Source: Trichobilharzia regenti
Lineage: Eukaryota > Platyhelminthes > Trematoda > Strigeidida > Schistosomatidae
Direction: 5' to 3'
NCBI GenBank assembly: GCA_944472135.2
Contig: OX235270.1
Location: forward strand, 54,689,267 to 54,753,266
DNA: 64,000 nucleotides
In this document: positions 59,001 to 64,000 of the stretch, piece by piece
Layout: the number at the start of each line of letters is the position of its first letter
How positions within the stretch are numbered: the stretch's first letter is position 1
Notes under the pieces: model-generated
What the model was told of the DNA's origin: nothing
Databases searched by the model: none
The model's input: the letters and a program-made list of their open reading frames with translations, nothing else
Program-made: the position numbers and the translations under genes

Positions 59001-61384
59001 TTCACAGCCATTTCGTCGTTCCCATTACACTTAAGGGTTATCCTGCAGCATGATGACGTTCAACGATCTCCTTAGTGTGTGACCAATCCATCTGCATTTC
59101 CTTGTGCATATTTGCTGGGCTATAGATTCTTGGTCAGTTGGTTCCCAGAGCTCCATGTTGCTAATCCTTTCTGGTCATCTGCTCTTCAGTGTAGAACGAA
59201 AGAAGCTGTTGACGAGTCTGCGGCCTGTTCACAAAGCTTTTCCTAACGCGCCAATTTTCTGGACCATGAAGAAGCGCTGGCTCCATATTAGTGTCGAAAA
59301 TCTGGATCTCGATCGTCATGCTGAGTGCAGTAAATTTCCAGAATGGTTTCAGATTAATAAATGTCTATATCACTTTTCCAATCCTGCATTTGACACCCAC
59401 ATCCGTGATCCTTGTAGTTAAATGATCCTGTCTAGATAAGTTGGAAGGACGACTTCCTCTATATTTCTACTTTCGAAGTTGATTGGTAAAAGCTTACGTG
59501 TAAGATTGGAATGTACATCATAACGTTGACTAAATAAGGCAGCCAAGCGAAGTGATTCGAAACAAAAATATGATTAGCTATTGCTCCAAAAGTCAAGCTA
59601 ATCAAAGATCCTAACCGAATGCAGTTAGACTTTTAGTATAATTTCACTGCTCTCCCTATTGACATTGATTACGGCTTAAATTCTACTCCGTTAGAATATT
59701 GTAAATACTATTTATTTGTTGAGTGCATCTCATAGAACATTGCTTTCAACTGTCTCAGGGCTGTTATCACCATAACTGTCTGACTAACTAATTCAAGTAC
59801 TTCTCAACCCCTTAAATATACTATGTAGCAAGTTCACTTTTTCCGTTATAAGGCATAAAACTGATAATTAAAAACACTGAATATTCGCAAATATTTGACA
59901 GTGCGGAAAAGTGTTTATTGTTCAGTAATCGAGTGTGACTTGACAGTGCGATCAATGTCCTAACCAGTGCTATTGAATCACTGACTGAATATCCAATAAA
60001 ACCAATCATGTAACAACAGAAGACAAGGGCCAGGCAACAGATCGTTTTATTACGGAAATCAGCACGTATTTATATATATTTCACGTACATTATTATAGCT
60101 TATTCAAGCAGACAAACACAGTCTTCTGATTGGTTATTTCTTGCTCAAGGTTATTCTGTACTGCTTGTGACTGGTTACTCAGAAAGTTAAGCGATATATC
60201 TGCGAATCGTATTTGCCCACGTTAAGTCTGCTGTGACTGGTTGTTGAATCAGCCTTGTTCACATTTTATCACGGCTAATATTAGTGACCTAGACATTGAC
60301 GTAAATTAATGCCTACTAATTGGCTAGCAGCCTGCTCTCACCACAATCACAGTAATTAATAGGATAATCGCTGTTATCCCTCTCCCAGCCCTAACCGTCT
60401 TGAAGCCCATATTCATTTATTTTTTAACATAATGACACAATACAACACAATGAAACCGCAAGGAGATATTAATATGTGTAGTCATTGATTCTTTGTTTGA
60501 GTGACGTAGGAAAATGGAGGTTATTTACTTGAAGTAATCAGGGTGCTTAGAAGTCAGTGTCTGAAGATGCTAGATGATATATGACATAGTTAATATAGTA
60601 CTTACCATTTTATCTCGGCTGCTTTCACACCTGTAAGTACTGTGTTTTTATCCATCTTTACTCACATCTCATTTTCTGTTTATCGAAATCCCTGAATAAC
60701 ATAAATGCTTGATAGTAAAGAAGATTTGTAGCTCAGGTGGATGATTTGCAATTAATAGTGTTCTCTGAGCTGGTTGGTTTAGTTGCGGAGCAGTTATATC
60801 ACTCATGAAGAAATTTAAATCATTTCACTTTATGTCAAATATTGCGCTGAAGATGTTGTCCAGAAGGACGACGAAAGTTCCGCAGCTAAACCAACCAGCT
60901 CAGAGAACACTAATAATTGCAAAACATAACTGCTTATTTACTTGTCTGTTAGTAGAAATTATGGCGAACAAAATAATACACACGTGTGTGAGACTTTTTA
61001 ATTTTATAGATGTAAAACTTATTGAAACAAGCATATGACAGAAAACTGAGCATTTAAAAAAAGAGAAAAATTTGACTCACTACAAATAAAAAATGATCGG
61101 ACACCAACTGCCAGCTGAAAAACTCTTCTCTGTTACTGCCGCTAACAATATGACTGATACTTCTTAACGATACTGGATTAACTTTTTCATTATTTTGTTT
61201 AGTAGTCATTTCATCAGATGAGCAAGGCCTATAATTATCATTTGTTGTATAACAGGTAATAAGATAAGTCATATTATCTTGATTATGAGCGATGAGCCGA
61301 TTAGTTATAGCATACTTCGATAATTCGGCTAAACAGGACAAAAGATGCGGCCAAATTTGATCATGAAATTCTCTATCCAATTTA
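17147..61384 (-). CDS. ELMO: ELMO/CED-12 engulfment and cell motility protein, 15 proposed exons, 5' end outside the window
   Basis: Exons in transcript order: 61081-61384, 58521-58603, 55741-55806, 53739-53922, 50089-50493, 49009-49125, 46750-47350, 44076-44269, 35352-35524, 28525-28649, 26231-26300, 25372-25415, 25003-25086, 23683-23750, 17147-17290. Every junction is GT..AG with matching phase; together they give about 886 residues and a stop. The order follows vertebrate ELMO1: armadillo-like helices, the ELMO domain (exons 5-7), VVREQINRILKTTPISFEEF (ELMO1 VVKEQ..RALTTKPSSLDQF), a PH-like domain (exons 10-14), then an amphipathic helix and the PxxP stretch IPPDPPPLDFV. The family binds DOCK proteins as a bipartite Rac exchange factor for engulfment and migration. 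The protein is longer than ELMO1 (727 residues) because of low-complexity inserts in exons 5 and 7. The first roughly 100 residues should lie beyond position 64000. Exons 11 and 12 are the least certain. Confidence 0.88.
18028..18152 (-). repeat. Degraded copy of the shared-head SINE
   Basis: The order TTTCAGCAGCAATGGTGTTT, TTTCTCTCTTTA and TGGTTCAGTGGTAGAACACTC (reverse strand) follows that of the better copies, with many changes. Confidence 0.45.
18655..18716 (+). repeat. Short dispersed repeat R1
   Basis: Contains AAGATTTGTAGCTCAGG and TTGTTCTCTGAGCTGGATGG, shared with 39774-39860 and with both arms at 60718-60923. Confidence 0.6.
21380..21830 (+). mobile_element. Decayed reverse-transcriptase fragment (family H)
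   Basis: The plus-strand frame 21491-21802 encodes LVDLEYTGDVILLGKNTEKY and FSMRFASVKC, matching the palm region of family H. The usual YADD motif reads YTGD, so the catalytic aspartate pair is lost. Edges are approximate. Confidence 0.7.
23216..23275 (+). repeat. Single arm of the palindromic repeat
   Basis: TAAATATTACCGTATAACAC and GAGAATTTATCAAAATAAA match the right arm of the palindrome at 32468-32562. Confidence 0.6.
23683..23750 (-). CDS. ELMO: ELMO exon, end of PH helix
   Basis: Acceptor CTTTCTTTAAG, donor GTAAGT, phase 1 in and 0 out. Encodes the second part of a Trp codon, then PLKSVIRVSLGAAEKVKKNP and ER. Confidence 0.78.
24714..24749. repeat. TA microsatellite
   Basis: About 18 uninterrupted TA units in an ELMO intron. 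Confidence 0.95.
25003..25086 (-). CDS. ELMO: ELMO exon, PH domain strands and C-terminal helix
   Basis: Acceptor CTATTGAAACAG, donor GTAAGT, phase 1 in and out. Encodes NQSFTVLLSTDRKSFVIRDA then NQAVREI. This has the PH pattern of two strands followed by the final helix. The helix tryptophan codon is split over the next intron (T|GG), as expected for ELMO1 YCIWTDGL. Confidence 0.82.
25372..25415 (-). CDS. ELMO: ELMO exon, PH domain loop (tentative)
   Basis: A 44-nt exon, phase 2 in and 1 out, encoding HTNKDVMTNGESSK. The pyrimidine tract is weak and the donor is GTAGGG. It is proposed because it alone connects the phases of the exons on either side; similarity to ELMO1 is minimal. Confidence 0.42.
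25735..26095 (-). mobile_element. Non-LTR retrotransposon 3' fragment (family H), diverged
   Basis: Base-level similarity to the left parts of 29163-30264 and 3163-3613 (CATTGA..., TTCATGGGTCGGTGCCATGT, GGCGGCGACTCGAC). All frames are broken. Confidence 0.65.
26231..26300 (-). CDS. ELMO: ELMO exon, PH domain first strands (tentative)
   Basis: Phase 1 in and 2 out, acceptor TTTCCAAG, donor GTAAAT. Encodes IYCLNHGSAVLSSIALSHEK then TP. It resembles ELMO1 [20 protein letters not shown]. Both splice sites are mediocre. The phase fits the neighbours, which is the main support. Confidence 0.5.
26754..26770. repeat. CA microsatellite
   Basis: A short uninterrupted (CA)n run. Confidence 0.8.
27697..28163 (-). 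mobile_element. Non-LTR retrotransposon 3' fragment (family F)
   Basis: Nearly identical to the first ~460 bp of the copies at 33064 and 42855. The minus strand encodes the protein's C-terminal region (KISNRDLWERTNQEP, RKKWRWNGWPYTEET) followed by the 3' UTR and a TAA-rich tail. 5'-truncated. Confidence 0.8.
28525..28649 (-). CDS. ELMO: ELMO exon, helix leading into PH domain
   Basis: Acceptor CAAAAAATAG, phase 2 in and 1 out. Encodes QLRNDLKRRHQDHVYENRLN then ILSTSAPLEYIPSKGSKLSS, matching ELMO1 ELKEKIQPEILELIKQQRLN. Two usable donors lie 6 nt apart (GTGAGT at 28524, GTAAGG at 28530); both leave the same phase. Confidence 0.85.
29163..30264 (-). mobile_element. Non-LTR retrotransposon (family H), 5'-truncated, 12-bp target duplication
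   Basis: TTAGGGTTAATA flanks it at 29151-29162 and 30265-30276. The minus strand encodes the end of the RT palm and thumb (DADKMQSLLNTLSSSLQMFG, EVVEHVDRFTYLGSTI, RLWRRRDVRLSTKRRVYCSS) and then [18 protein letters not shown]. The frame is interrupted several times. The 3' end is a CAGA-type simple repeat. Confidence 0.9.
30308..30440 (+). repeat. tRNA-derived SINE, another type
   Basis: ATGGCTCACTTGCTTAAGCA (A box-like) and GGATTTGAATCC (B box-like) at tRNA spacing, then a non-tRNA body. Confidence 0.45.
31936..32183 (+). repeat. tRNA-derived SINE, shared-head family
   Basis: tRNA-like head with GTCGGTGGCACACCGGTAG (A box) and GGTTCGATCC (B box). The body includes TTCAAGCCTGTAGCTTGAAG (a small palindrome) and ends TGGAAACGTAAAGGAAC plus an A-run. 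Nearly identical, inverted, to 34833-35070. Confidence 0.85.
32468..32562. repeat. Palindromic repeat
   Basis: Two inverted arms of about 40 nt meet near 32516. ATTTTGATAAA at 32476 mirrors TTTATCAAAAT at 32545-32555. One arm also occurs alone at 23216-23275. Confidence 0.75.
33064..34088 (-). mobile_element. Non-LTR retrotransposon (family F), 5'-truncated, 11-bp target duplication
   Basis: ACGTGTTAGTT is duplicated at 33053-33063 and 34089-34099. From the 5' end the minus strand encodes RTGVRQGCLLSPMIFLIAVD, LNFADDRCLISHKLEDMQV (intact FADD motif), a Gln-rich stretch with INNERLTLLS-type linker frames broken, and the C-terminal region. The tail is TAA-rich. It ends inside the RT domain, so it is dead on arrival. 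Confidence 0.9.
34806..34830. repeat. TA microsatellite
   Basis: Uninterrupted TA run directly beside the 3' end of the SINE at 34833. Confidence 0.95.
34833..35070 (-). repeat. tRNA-derived SINE, shared-head family
   Basis: Inverted near-identical copy of 31936-32183, with B box GGTTCGATCC and a final TTCCACTAGGAACGTTAAGG. Confidence 0.85.
35352..35524 (-). CDS. ELMO: ELMO exon, linker helix before PH domain
   Basis: Phase 0 in and 2 out, donor GTGAGT. Encodes ILCVVREQINRILKTTPISF, EEFEKSLANFNPYDVPSMWS and KRENNMRMNMLHNHPAL. It aligns residue by residue with ELMO1 VVKEQVMRALTTKPSSLDQF and KLQNLSYTEILKIRQSERM. One of the two best anchors for the gene. Confidence 0.93.
36365..37078 (-). mobile_element. 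Non-LTR retrotransposon 3' fragment (family C)
   Basis: The minus strand encodes LLYGSEAWWAGHKEYFQQPV, INKKLWEETK and RRKWRWTD, the C-terminal region of an endonuclease/RT protein, in broken frames. The 3' UTR ends GTTCCACTAGGAACCC plus an AAT-rich tail. Related to 54166-54626. Confidence 0.8.
37114..37164. repeat. TA microsatellite
   Basis: About 25 TA units next to the 5' side of the family C fragment. Confidence 0.95.
38125..38170 (-). ncRNA. Hammerhead ribozyme, intact core
   Basis: On the minus strand, stem I GTACTG pairs with CAGTAC (6/6). The core CTGAAGA is followed by stem II GTCC/GGAC with loop CAAACTA, then GAAA, a short stem III (AC/GT with loop AGCT) and the cleavage triplet GTC. 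All conserved core bases are present. Predicted cleavage falls after the C at 38131. The short stem III is the form known from schistosome Sm-alpha elements. Confidence 0.88.
38379..38425 (+). pseudogene. Hammerhead ribozyme, decayed copy
   Basis: Same layout, but C3 of the core is A (ATGAAGA), stem II closes with GGAT, and the cleavage triplet is ATC. Probably inactive. Confidence 0.75.
39774..39860 (+). mobile_element. 87-bp insertion of repeat R1 with 12-bp target duplication
   Basis: TGATCGTCTTTT occurs at 39762-39773 and 39861-39872, bracketing GATGTGGTTTTGTTCTCTGA through ACATCTTCAGCGC. The insert matches the R1 sequences at 18655 and 60718. Confidence 0.8.
40800..41850 (-). mobile_element. 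Very decayed non-LTR retrotransposon (family H)
   Basis: 40830-41160 resembles the 3' part of family H. Near 41640-41665 the minus strand reads LILVGDFNA, the hallmark of APE-type endonucleases, and the surrounding sequence is endonuclease-like with stops. The RT portion appears deleted. Confidence 0.65.
42855..43818 (-). mobile_element. Non-LTR retrotransposon (family F), 5'-truncated, with 5' filler
   Basis: TTATATCAACAT flanks it at 42843-42854 and 43819-43830. The element sequence, almost identical to 33064-34088, stops at about 43800. The last ~18 bases before the right duplication are filler that repeats local target sequence. The Gln-rich frame is the same as in the 33-kb copy. Confidence 0.85.
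43992..44056. repeat. TA microsatellite
   Basis: About 32 uninterrupted TA units, beginning 20 nt into the ELMO intron that follows exon 44076-44269. The longest TA run in the window. Confidence 0.95.
44076..44269 (-). CDS. ELMO: ELMO exon between ELMO and PH domains
   Basis: Acceptor TTATTCCCTAG, donor GTAAGT, phase 1 in and 0 out. Encodes EIYDSQFIIEEDANEFCLPS, LFYPILLSYHGLGETLFEDL and FDCVFSTFFYTWTQMKAVPE then DLVG. It matches ELMO1 FHPMFFTHDRSFEEFFCICI and LLNKTWKEMRATSEDF. The intron that follows begins only 20 nt before a long TA microsatellite. Confidence 0.9.
45092..45333 (-). repeat. tRNA-derived SINE, shared-head family
   Basis: Minus-strand head GTGTCGGTGGCACAGTGGTG with B box GGTTCGATCC. 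The body ends TTCCACTGGGAACGTAAAGG. Confidence 0.8.
46750..47350 (-). CDS. ELMO: ELMO exon, ELMO domain with ~130-residue insert
   Basis: Acceptor TTTATTACAG, donor GTAAGT, phase 0 in and 1 out. It opens IPTDPYADFQESPGSLAFHS (ELMO1 [20 protein letters not shown]), runs to LIDMLSYAYPL, then carries a Ser/Tyr/Gly-rich segment with GVGGDTVSGGYGVGVSG and SSYYYYYPP. It closes with EAANAVTRMLCELISVH (ELMO1 SIELTKMLCEILKVG). The frame also stays open upstream of the acceptor to 47596; that part is probably intron. Confidence 0.88.
48222..48245. repeat. CA microsatellite
   Basis: (CA)n with one early interruption. Confidence 0.85.
49009..49125 (-). CDS. ELMO: ELMO exon, ELMO domain
   Basis: Thirty-nine codons, phase 0 in and out, acceptor TTAACTTCAG, donor GTAATG. 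Encodes SAVNMEKMNQLCSAVYCDEY then TLSPSVESMEEACIRLGFK. It ends at the position of ELMO1 YKKLGF. Confidence 0.85.
50089..50493 (-). CDS. ELMO: ELMO exon, start of ELMO domain with acidic/Asn insert
   Basis: Phase 0 in and out, donor GTATGT. It begins WIPELSNRYFWESIITPYHR, then FVLKRMNELSRILDKNDPP, an acidic and Asn-rich insert (EEEE.., NNNNSNKN), and ends CVQLFGSLCRVQQLINSLLL NRMNTPLDRT, which aligns with ELMO1 MAHQLYVLQVLTFNLLEDRM. The open frame continues upstream to 50709, and an acceptor there also keeps phase 0. I prefer the acceptor at 50494 because the alignment starts there. Confidence 0.8.
51025..52118 (-). mobile_element. Non-LTR retrotransposon (family A), 5'-truncated
   Basis: Reverse-oriented copy of the 12.7-13.8 kb part of the element at 11548. 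The frame at 51195-51395 differs from 13425-13625 by only a few residues. The 5' end is at about 52118, and the (TAA)n tail is at the left edge. Confidence 0.85.
53739..53922 (-). CDS. ELMO: ELMO exon, armadillo region
   Basis: Acceptor CTTTATTTTAG, donor GTGAGT, phase 2 in and 0 out. Encodes IHVNTTIYNYTVGGSTQKDE, then LRCDMQNLIMKFLYVVFYYA and KQNDYLSSLIPQYLRNIRFV. It corresponds to the ELMO1 segment with IQTYTIAVINALFLKAPDER. Confidence 0.8.
54166..54626 (+). mobile_element. Non-LTR retrotransposon 3' end (family C), 11-bp target duplication
   Basis: ATTCGCTCCAC is present at 54155-54165 and 54627-54637. The insert encodes LRSTDQKLGGWVTKNISNS-type and NKKLWALTNKTRINRQPTNM C-terminal sequence and ends TTCCACTAGGAACCCAAGGG plus an AAT tail. 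A clean 5'-truncated insertion. Confidence 0.9.
55741..55806 (-). CDS. ELMO: ELMO exon, armadillo helix
   Basis: A 66-nt exon, phase 2 in and out, acceptor TTTCATTTAG, donor GTAAGT. Encodes PVRIQYVIEQTKHGFILDLL then K, aligning with ELMO1 DLYQKVAQEITIGQLIPHLQ. Confidence 0.78.
56420..56590 (-). repeat. Sm-alpha-type SINE with hammerhead
   Basis: The minus strand has a tRNA-like head (GCGTAGCTCCGTTACCC, then GGGTTCGAGCC), a hammerhead region at 56455-56500 and a tail including CTGGGTTCGACTGCTAGTCA. Confidence 0.8.
56455..56500 (-). ncRNA. Hammerhead ribozyme, one core change
   Basis: Stem II GTCC/GGAC with loop CAAATA, GAAA and a short stem III are intact, and stem I CCAG/CTGG is present. 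The first core base C3 is A (ATGACGA instead of CTGACGA), which should impair cleavage. Confidence 0.75.
57230..57466 (+). repeat. tRNA-derived SINE, shared-head family, 9-bp target duplication
   Basis: ATTACCATG flanks at 57221-57229 and 57467-57475. The head is GCGTCGGTTGCACAGCGGTT with B box GGGTTCGATCAC; the body ends TCCCACTGGGAACGTGAAGG plus A-run. Confidence 0.85.
58521..58603 (-). CDS. ELMO: ELMO exon, armadillo helix
   Basis: Acceptor CTGTCCTTCAG, donor GTAAGT, phase 0 in and 2 out. Encodes IIDHCRRENNLVCLKHELKL then ILKIVTD. It matches in position the ELMO1 helix around LQRSLAILESMV. Confidence 0.75.
58735..58793 (-). repeat. Hammerhead-SINE 3' fragment
   Basis: GTGAGCTGACATAAGTTAGA and GAACCAGTGGAAAACCTACT match the 3' part of the elements at 1427 and 38072. 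The ribozyme part is absent. Confidence 0.65.
58950..59495 (-). mobile_element. Non-LTR retrotransposon 3' fragment (families C/F), diverged
   Basis: Base-level resemblance to 36365-37078 and 33064-34088 in the same order, with many changes and no usable frame. Confidence 0.65.
60009..60345 (-). mobile_element. Solo LTR, 4-bp target duplication
   Basis: Reverse complement of an LTR of the 13960-15034 family (begins TGTGGTGAGAGCAGGCTGCT, ends TTGTTACA). ATCA is duplicated at 60005-60008 and 60346-60349. It marks recombination between two LTRs. Confidence 0.88.
60745..60923. repeat. Fold-back pair of repeat R1
   Basis: Arms 60745-60789 and 60879-60923 are inverted copies (45 bp, about two mismatches) around an 89-bp spacer. 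The right copy extends into the R1 sequence seen at 39774. Confidence 0.85.
61081..61384 (-). CDS. ELMO: ELMO exon (first seen), armadillo region
   Basis: Acceptor TTTACAACAG, donor GTGAGT, phase 2 in and 0 out. It encodes KLDREFHDQIWPHLLSCLAE, then LSKYAITNRL, a polar insert, and REEFFSWQLVSDHFLFV. It aligns by eye with the ELMO1 stretch around LSFTLTAFVELMDHG and VSWDTFSVAFI. Similarity is low, so the call rests on gene order and phase. Confidence 0.72.
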
Positions 61385-62051
61385 CTGTTGTAAAAAGAAA
61401 TCAAAACCAAATTAAACGAATGAAGGATGCTTTACAGGCGAAGAGATATTCTTTTTTTTCTGAATTTCAAAGTTGAGAAGTAATCAGGCATCAGTTTCGT
61501 AACTCAAACTTCGAGACGTTATGAATATATATGTATACTGATCAATGAAAAGGATACACAACTCTTTGGTATTATATTTTATTTTGTAATGAAAACTTGT
61601 CATACATAAAATAAGGCCGAAGTTACGCTTTTCACAAGAAATGCTAATCATATACTTTTACGACACAAAACTTCGAGATTAGCACAGTTTTGCAAATACG
61701 CAGACTTAACTTTGTTCTATGCAACAAAACTTAACTTGGAATCAAATCCATCATTTGTAAACTTGTGCTTCAAGCTGAGAGATAATTCGGCTGGTCTGAA
61801 CTGATCCGTCTTTCTGAGCTGAATTAAAACAGGACGTACAGCTGACGATATCGGCCCTAATGGAGTGAAATGGCTCTCCAGTGTTTAGATCACTTCGATC
61901 TAACTACCATGTACTACTGGGTAATCAGTCAGTAGTATATACCATAATACATTAAGTTGTATTTCATTAGAGTATGGGTAATATGAGAGAACAAAAAGAT
62001 TGCCATACATACTTATATATATACCACTTATATATGTTATCGAACTAATAG

Positions 62052-62363
62052 TGTAACAACAGAAGACAAGGGCCAGGAAACAGATCGTTTACTAAGGAAA
62101 TCAACACATATTTATAGATTTTCATGGACATATTATCGATTATTGTTAAGCAGAAAAACAGTCCCCTGATCGGTTGTTTCTCACAGAAAGTTAATCTTTC
62201 ATCTCTTTGTGGCCGTTTCTTGAATGTCAGATCATCTATATACTAACTGTATCCGCCTACGCAAAGTCTTTGTCCTCATTTTTCTCAAGACCAATATTGG
62301 GGACGTACACATTGACGTAAATTACTGTCTATCAACTTTGGCTAGCAGCCATTTCTCACCACA
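62052..62363 (-). mobile_element. Solo LTR, diverged
   Basis: Same family as 60009-60345 but more diverged, with GTAACAACAGAAGACAAGGG at the left and CTCACCACA at the right. Flanks are ATAG (62048-62051) and GTAG (62364-62367), a probable target duplication with one change. Confidence 0.8.
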
Positions 62364-62953
62364 GTAGAAACTCCTCTGAAAGTGATCCCAAGAAGTAATG
62401 GAAATACGCCCTGTTATTTTGCCAAGGAATTGAATGCTTCTTAGGAAACAACTAATAGAGTTCACTTTGGAAATTCAAAAACGAACGTCCAAAAATAACA
62501 GATCACAGAATTTCCAAATTTATACTAGAACTTTATTTAATACAACTTTCTTTAAATGTCACACTGAAAGCAAGATTCTTAATATATCAGGTGAGGAGTT
62601 AACACCGAGTTGCGACATTTAAACATTGTATATAAATACGTTTAACTACTGTTATATTCAAAAGTAGTGCGAGTGAAACAAATTAAAATGATAGTTGATT
62701 TCAGAGACTATATCAACACAGTTGAGCTGCTAACATTTCTTGAATGTTTTAATATAAAAGCTAAAATAAAGAATAGAGTTATGATTGAATTACTCAACAG
62801 TCTTGGTAGTTGATATCTTTTTTAGTTGATAGCCAACTGATGAGAACGGCGATATGTCAGAAATAATAGTAAGACATAACATACTATTTACTAGTTCCCG
62901 TTAATAGCATTGCCATATTTACGGTGTGGTCGAAAGAAAGATAAATTATTTTA

Positions 62954-63119
62954 ATTGGACACTAGTAAACATTCTGACGTGTTTAGTCCTTTCTTTGATG
63001 CAGACTGAATTCGATCAGTCAGGTTTTGCAATGTGGCCACCATTCTAGGTAGCTCACCAACACGGTGCACATTGATTTGATGATGACTAGACACGTCACA
63101 ATACTTACTAGTGTCCAAT
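62954..63119. mobile_element. MITE-like element with 35-bp terminal inverted repeats
   Basis: Arms 62954-62988 and 63085-63119 begin ATTGGACACTAGTAA in both directions and match at about 31 of 35 positions around a 96-bp centre. No coding capacity. No target duplication could be decided. Confidence 0.7.
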
Positions 63120-63155
63120 CAAATTACCCACTACAGTCCTACAGGAGGTCAACCG

Positions 63156-63310
63156 TGAGCCCGAATAGCTCAGCTCTTTGATCTCAGCACTGGGTGACGC
63201 GGATTCGAATCACAGAAGGGACATGAGCTCCTTCAAGGTTGCAGATATGTTGCTGATGAGTCCCAATTAGCACGAAACCCAGGTCGAAGACTTCCTGGCG
63301 ATTGCCTCCA
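63156..63310 (+). repeat. tRNA-derived SINE with hammerhead-like core
   Basis: A-box-like GAATAGCTCAGCTCTTTGAT and B-box-like GGATTCGAATC form a tRNA-like head. A CTGATGA ... GAAA hammerhead core follows at 63253-63278, then GGTC. Stem II has one mismatch and stem I is weak. Confidence 0.65.
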
Positions 63311-64000
63311 ACTATCTAATATCATTAAAGATAAATTATTTAAATCATGATCATTGGCCTCAACAAGAACAATGCATTTTTACTCAGCATCCCGTTGTTG
63401 ACTGCCTCTGTCCTTAAGTCTAAACTGTGGATAGGTGTTGCATCATTCCTATCGCATATGATTAGTTTTGATTCAGTATACAAAGAAGAATCCATGATTG
63501 ACTTCTCACCCTACACATAAATATACGCCTTCATATATTATTTTTATCCTATCCCACTGTACTCTGTGTTTAGAGCGTCATCCAATTGTTAATACTGTGT
63601 AGAGAATATGTATTCTACTATATTGCCCAAATCCTACCCTTACATTAATAATAGTGCTTTCAGAATAAATGAAATTTTAGGTGAACAAAGGAGATAAATA
63701 AATCTTCCCTAGAGAATAGCAACACAACCTTTAGACTTTTCTAATGAGAATACAAAAGCTAAAGACTTATTTGCAGAAAGGCATAACTCCTTTTGCTAGA
63801 AAATTTCGGATGCTTCAGGTCTGTGAATAAATCACTTATCTGTCCATGATGCCAAGACTCGTTGCCTTCAAGGACTATAATAATGGCGCAAATATCAGAA
63901 GTACAGGACACATCAATGTACTAAGCTACTCACACCATATATTTTGCTGTCAAGAGTACTGATTGACTTCCATATAGTCATGGTTTGCTGTTGACAGAGA

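Larger units (their letters stand above)
61385..64000. other. ELMO intron and possible upstream region
   Basis: Apart from the repeats listed, nothing coding was recognised. The ELMO N-terminal exons were looked for and not found, so they probably lie to the right. Confidence 0.4.

Overview
The window is AT-rich eukaryotic DNA, very probably from a blood fluke (Schistosoma or a close relative). The evidence is genes split into small exons, a mix of 32-37 nt and multi-kilobase introns, tRNA-derived SINEs carrying hammerhead-ribozyme cores (the Sm-alpha type known from schistosomes), and dense fragments of several non-LTR retrotransposon families. Almost none of the long open frames is a gene; most lie in repeats. 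The coding sequence is in short exons that I found by translating between splice sites and checking reading phase.

Three protein-coding genes are recognisable. On the minus strand, 776-5126 holds a gene for the small subunit of the U2 snRNP auxiliary factor (U2AF1/U2AF35), apparently complete from ATG to stop in seven exons. On the plus strand, 15512-15612 is a single exon encoding the C-terminal part of the phosphatase domain of an Eyes absent (EYA) homologue. I could not find its other exons. On the minus strand, from 61384 down to a stop at 17147-17149, lie 15 proposed exons of an ELMO/CED-12 homologue. They cover the armadillo region, the ELMO domain, a PH-like domain and a proline-rich C-terminus. 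The first exons lie beyond the right edge. All its exon phases agree, but exons 11 and 12 are tentative.

Layout: 1-5126, U2AF1 with a SINE and a non-LTR fragment in its two long introns. 5127-15511, a spacer with a SINE, a decayed non-LTR retrotransposon (about 11.55-13.83 kb) and an internally deleted LTR retrotransposon (13960-15034). 15512-17087, the EYA exon and a convergent intergenic stretch. 17088-61384, ELMO, whose introns carry at least ten non-LTR fragments, an inverted hammerhead-SINE dimer, four SINEs with a shared tRNA-like head, palindromes and long TA microsatellites. 60-64 kb, two solo LTRs of the family seen at 14 kb, a fold-back repeat, an inverted-repeat element and a further tRNA-SINE.

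The genes do not form an operon or a shared pathway. ELMO proteins act with DOCK proteins as a Rac exchange factor. U2AF1 selects 3' splice sites. EYA proteins are phosphatase/transcription co-factors. The more unusual content is the mobile DNA: an intact-looking hammerhead core inside an inverted SINE dimer flanked by a 13-bp target duplication, a short LTR element with a fused relic reading frame, and several insertions with exact target-site duplications.
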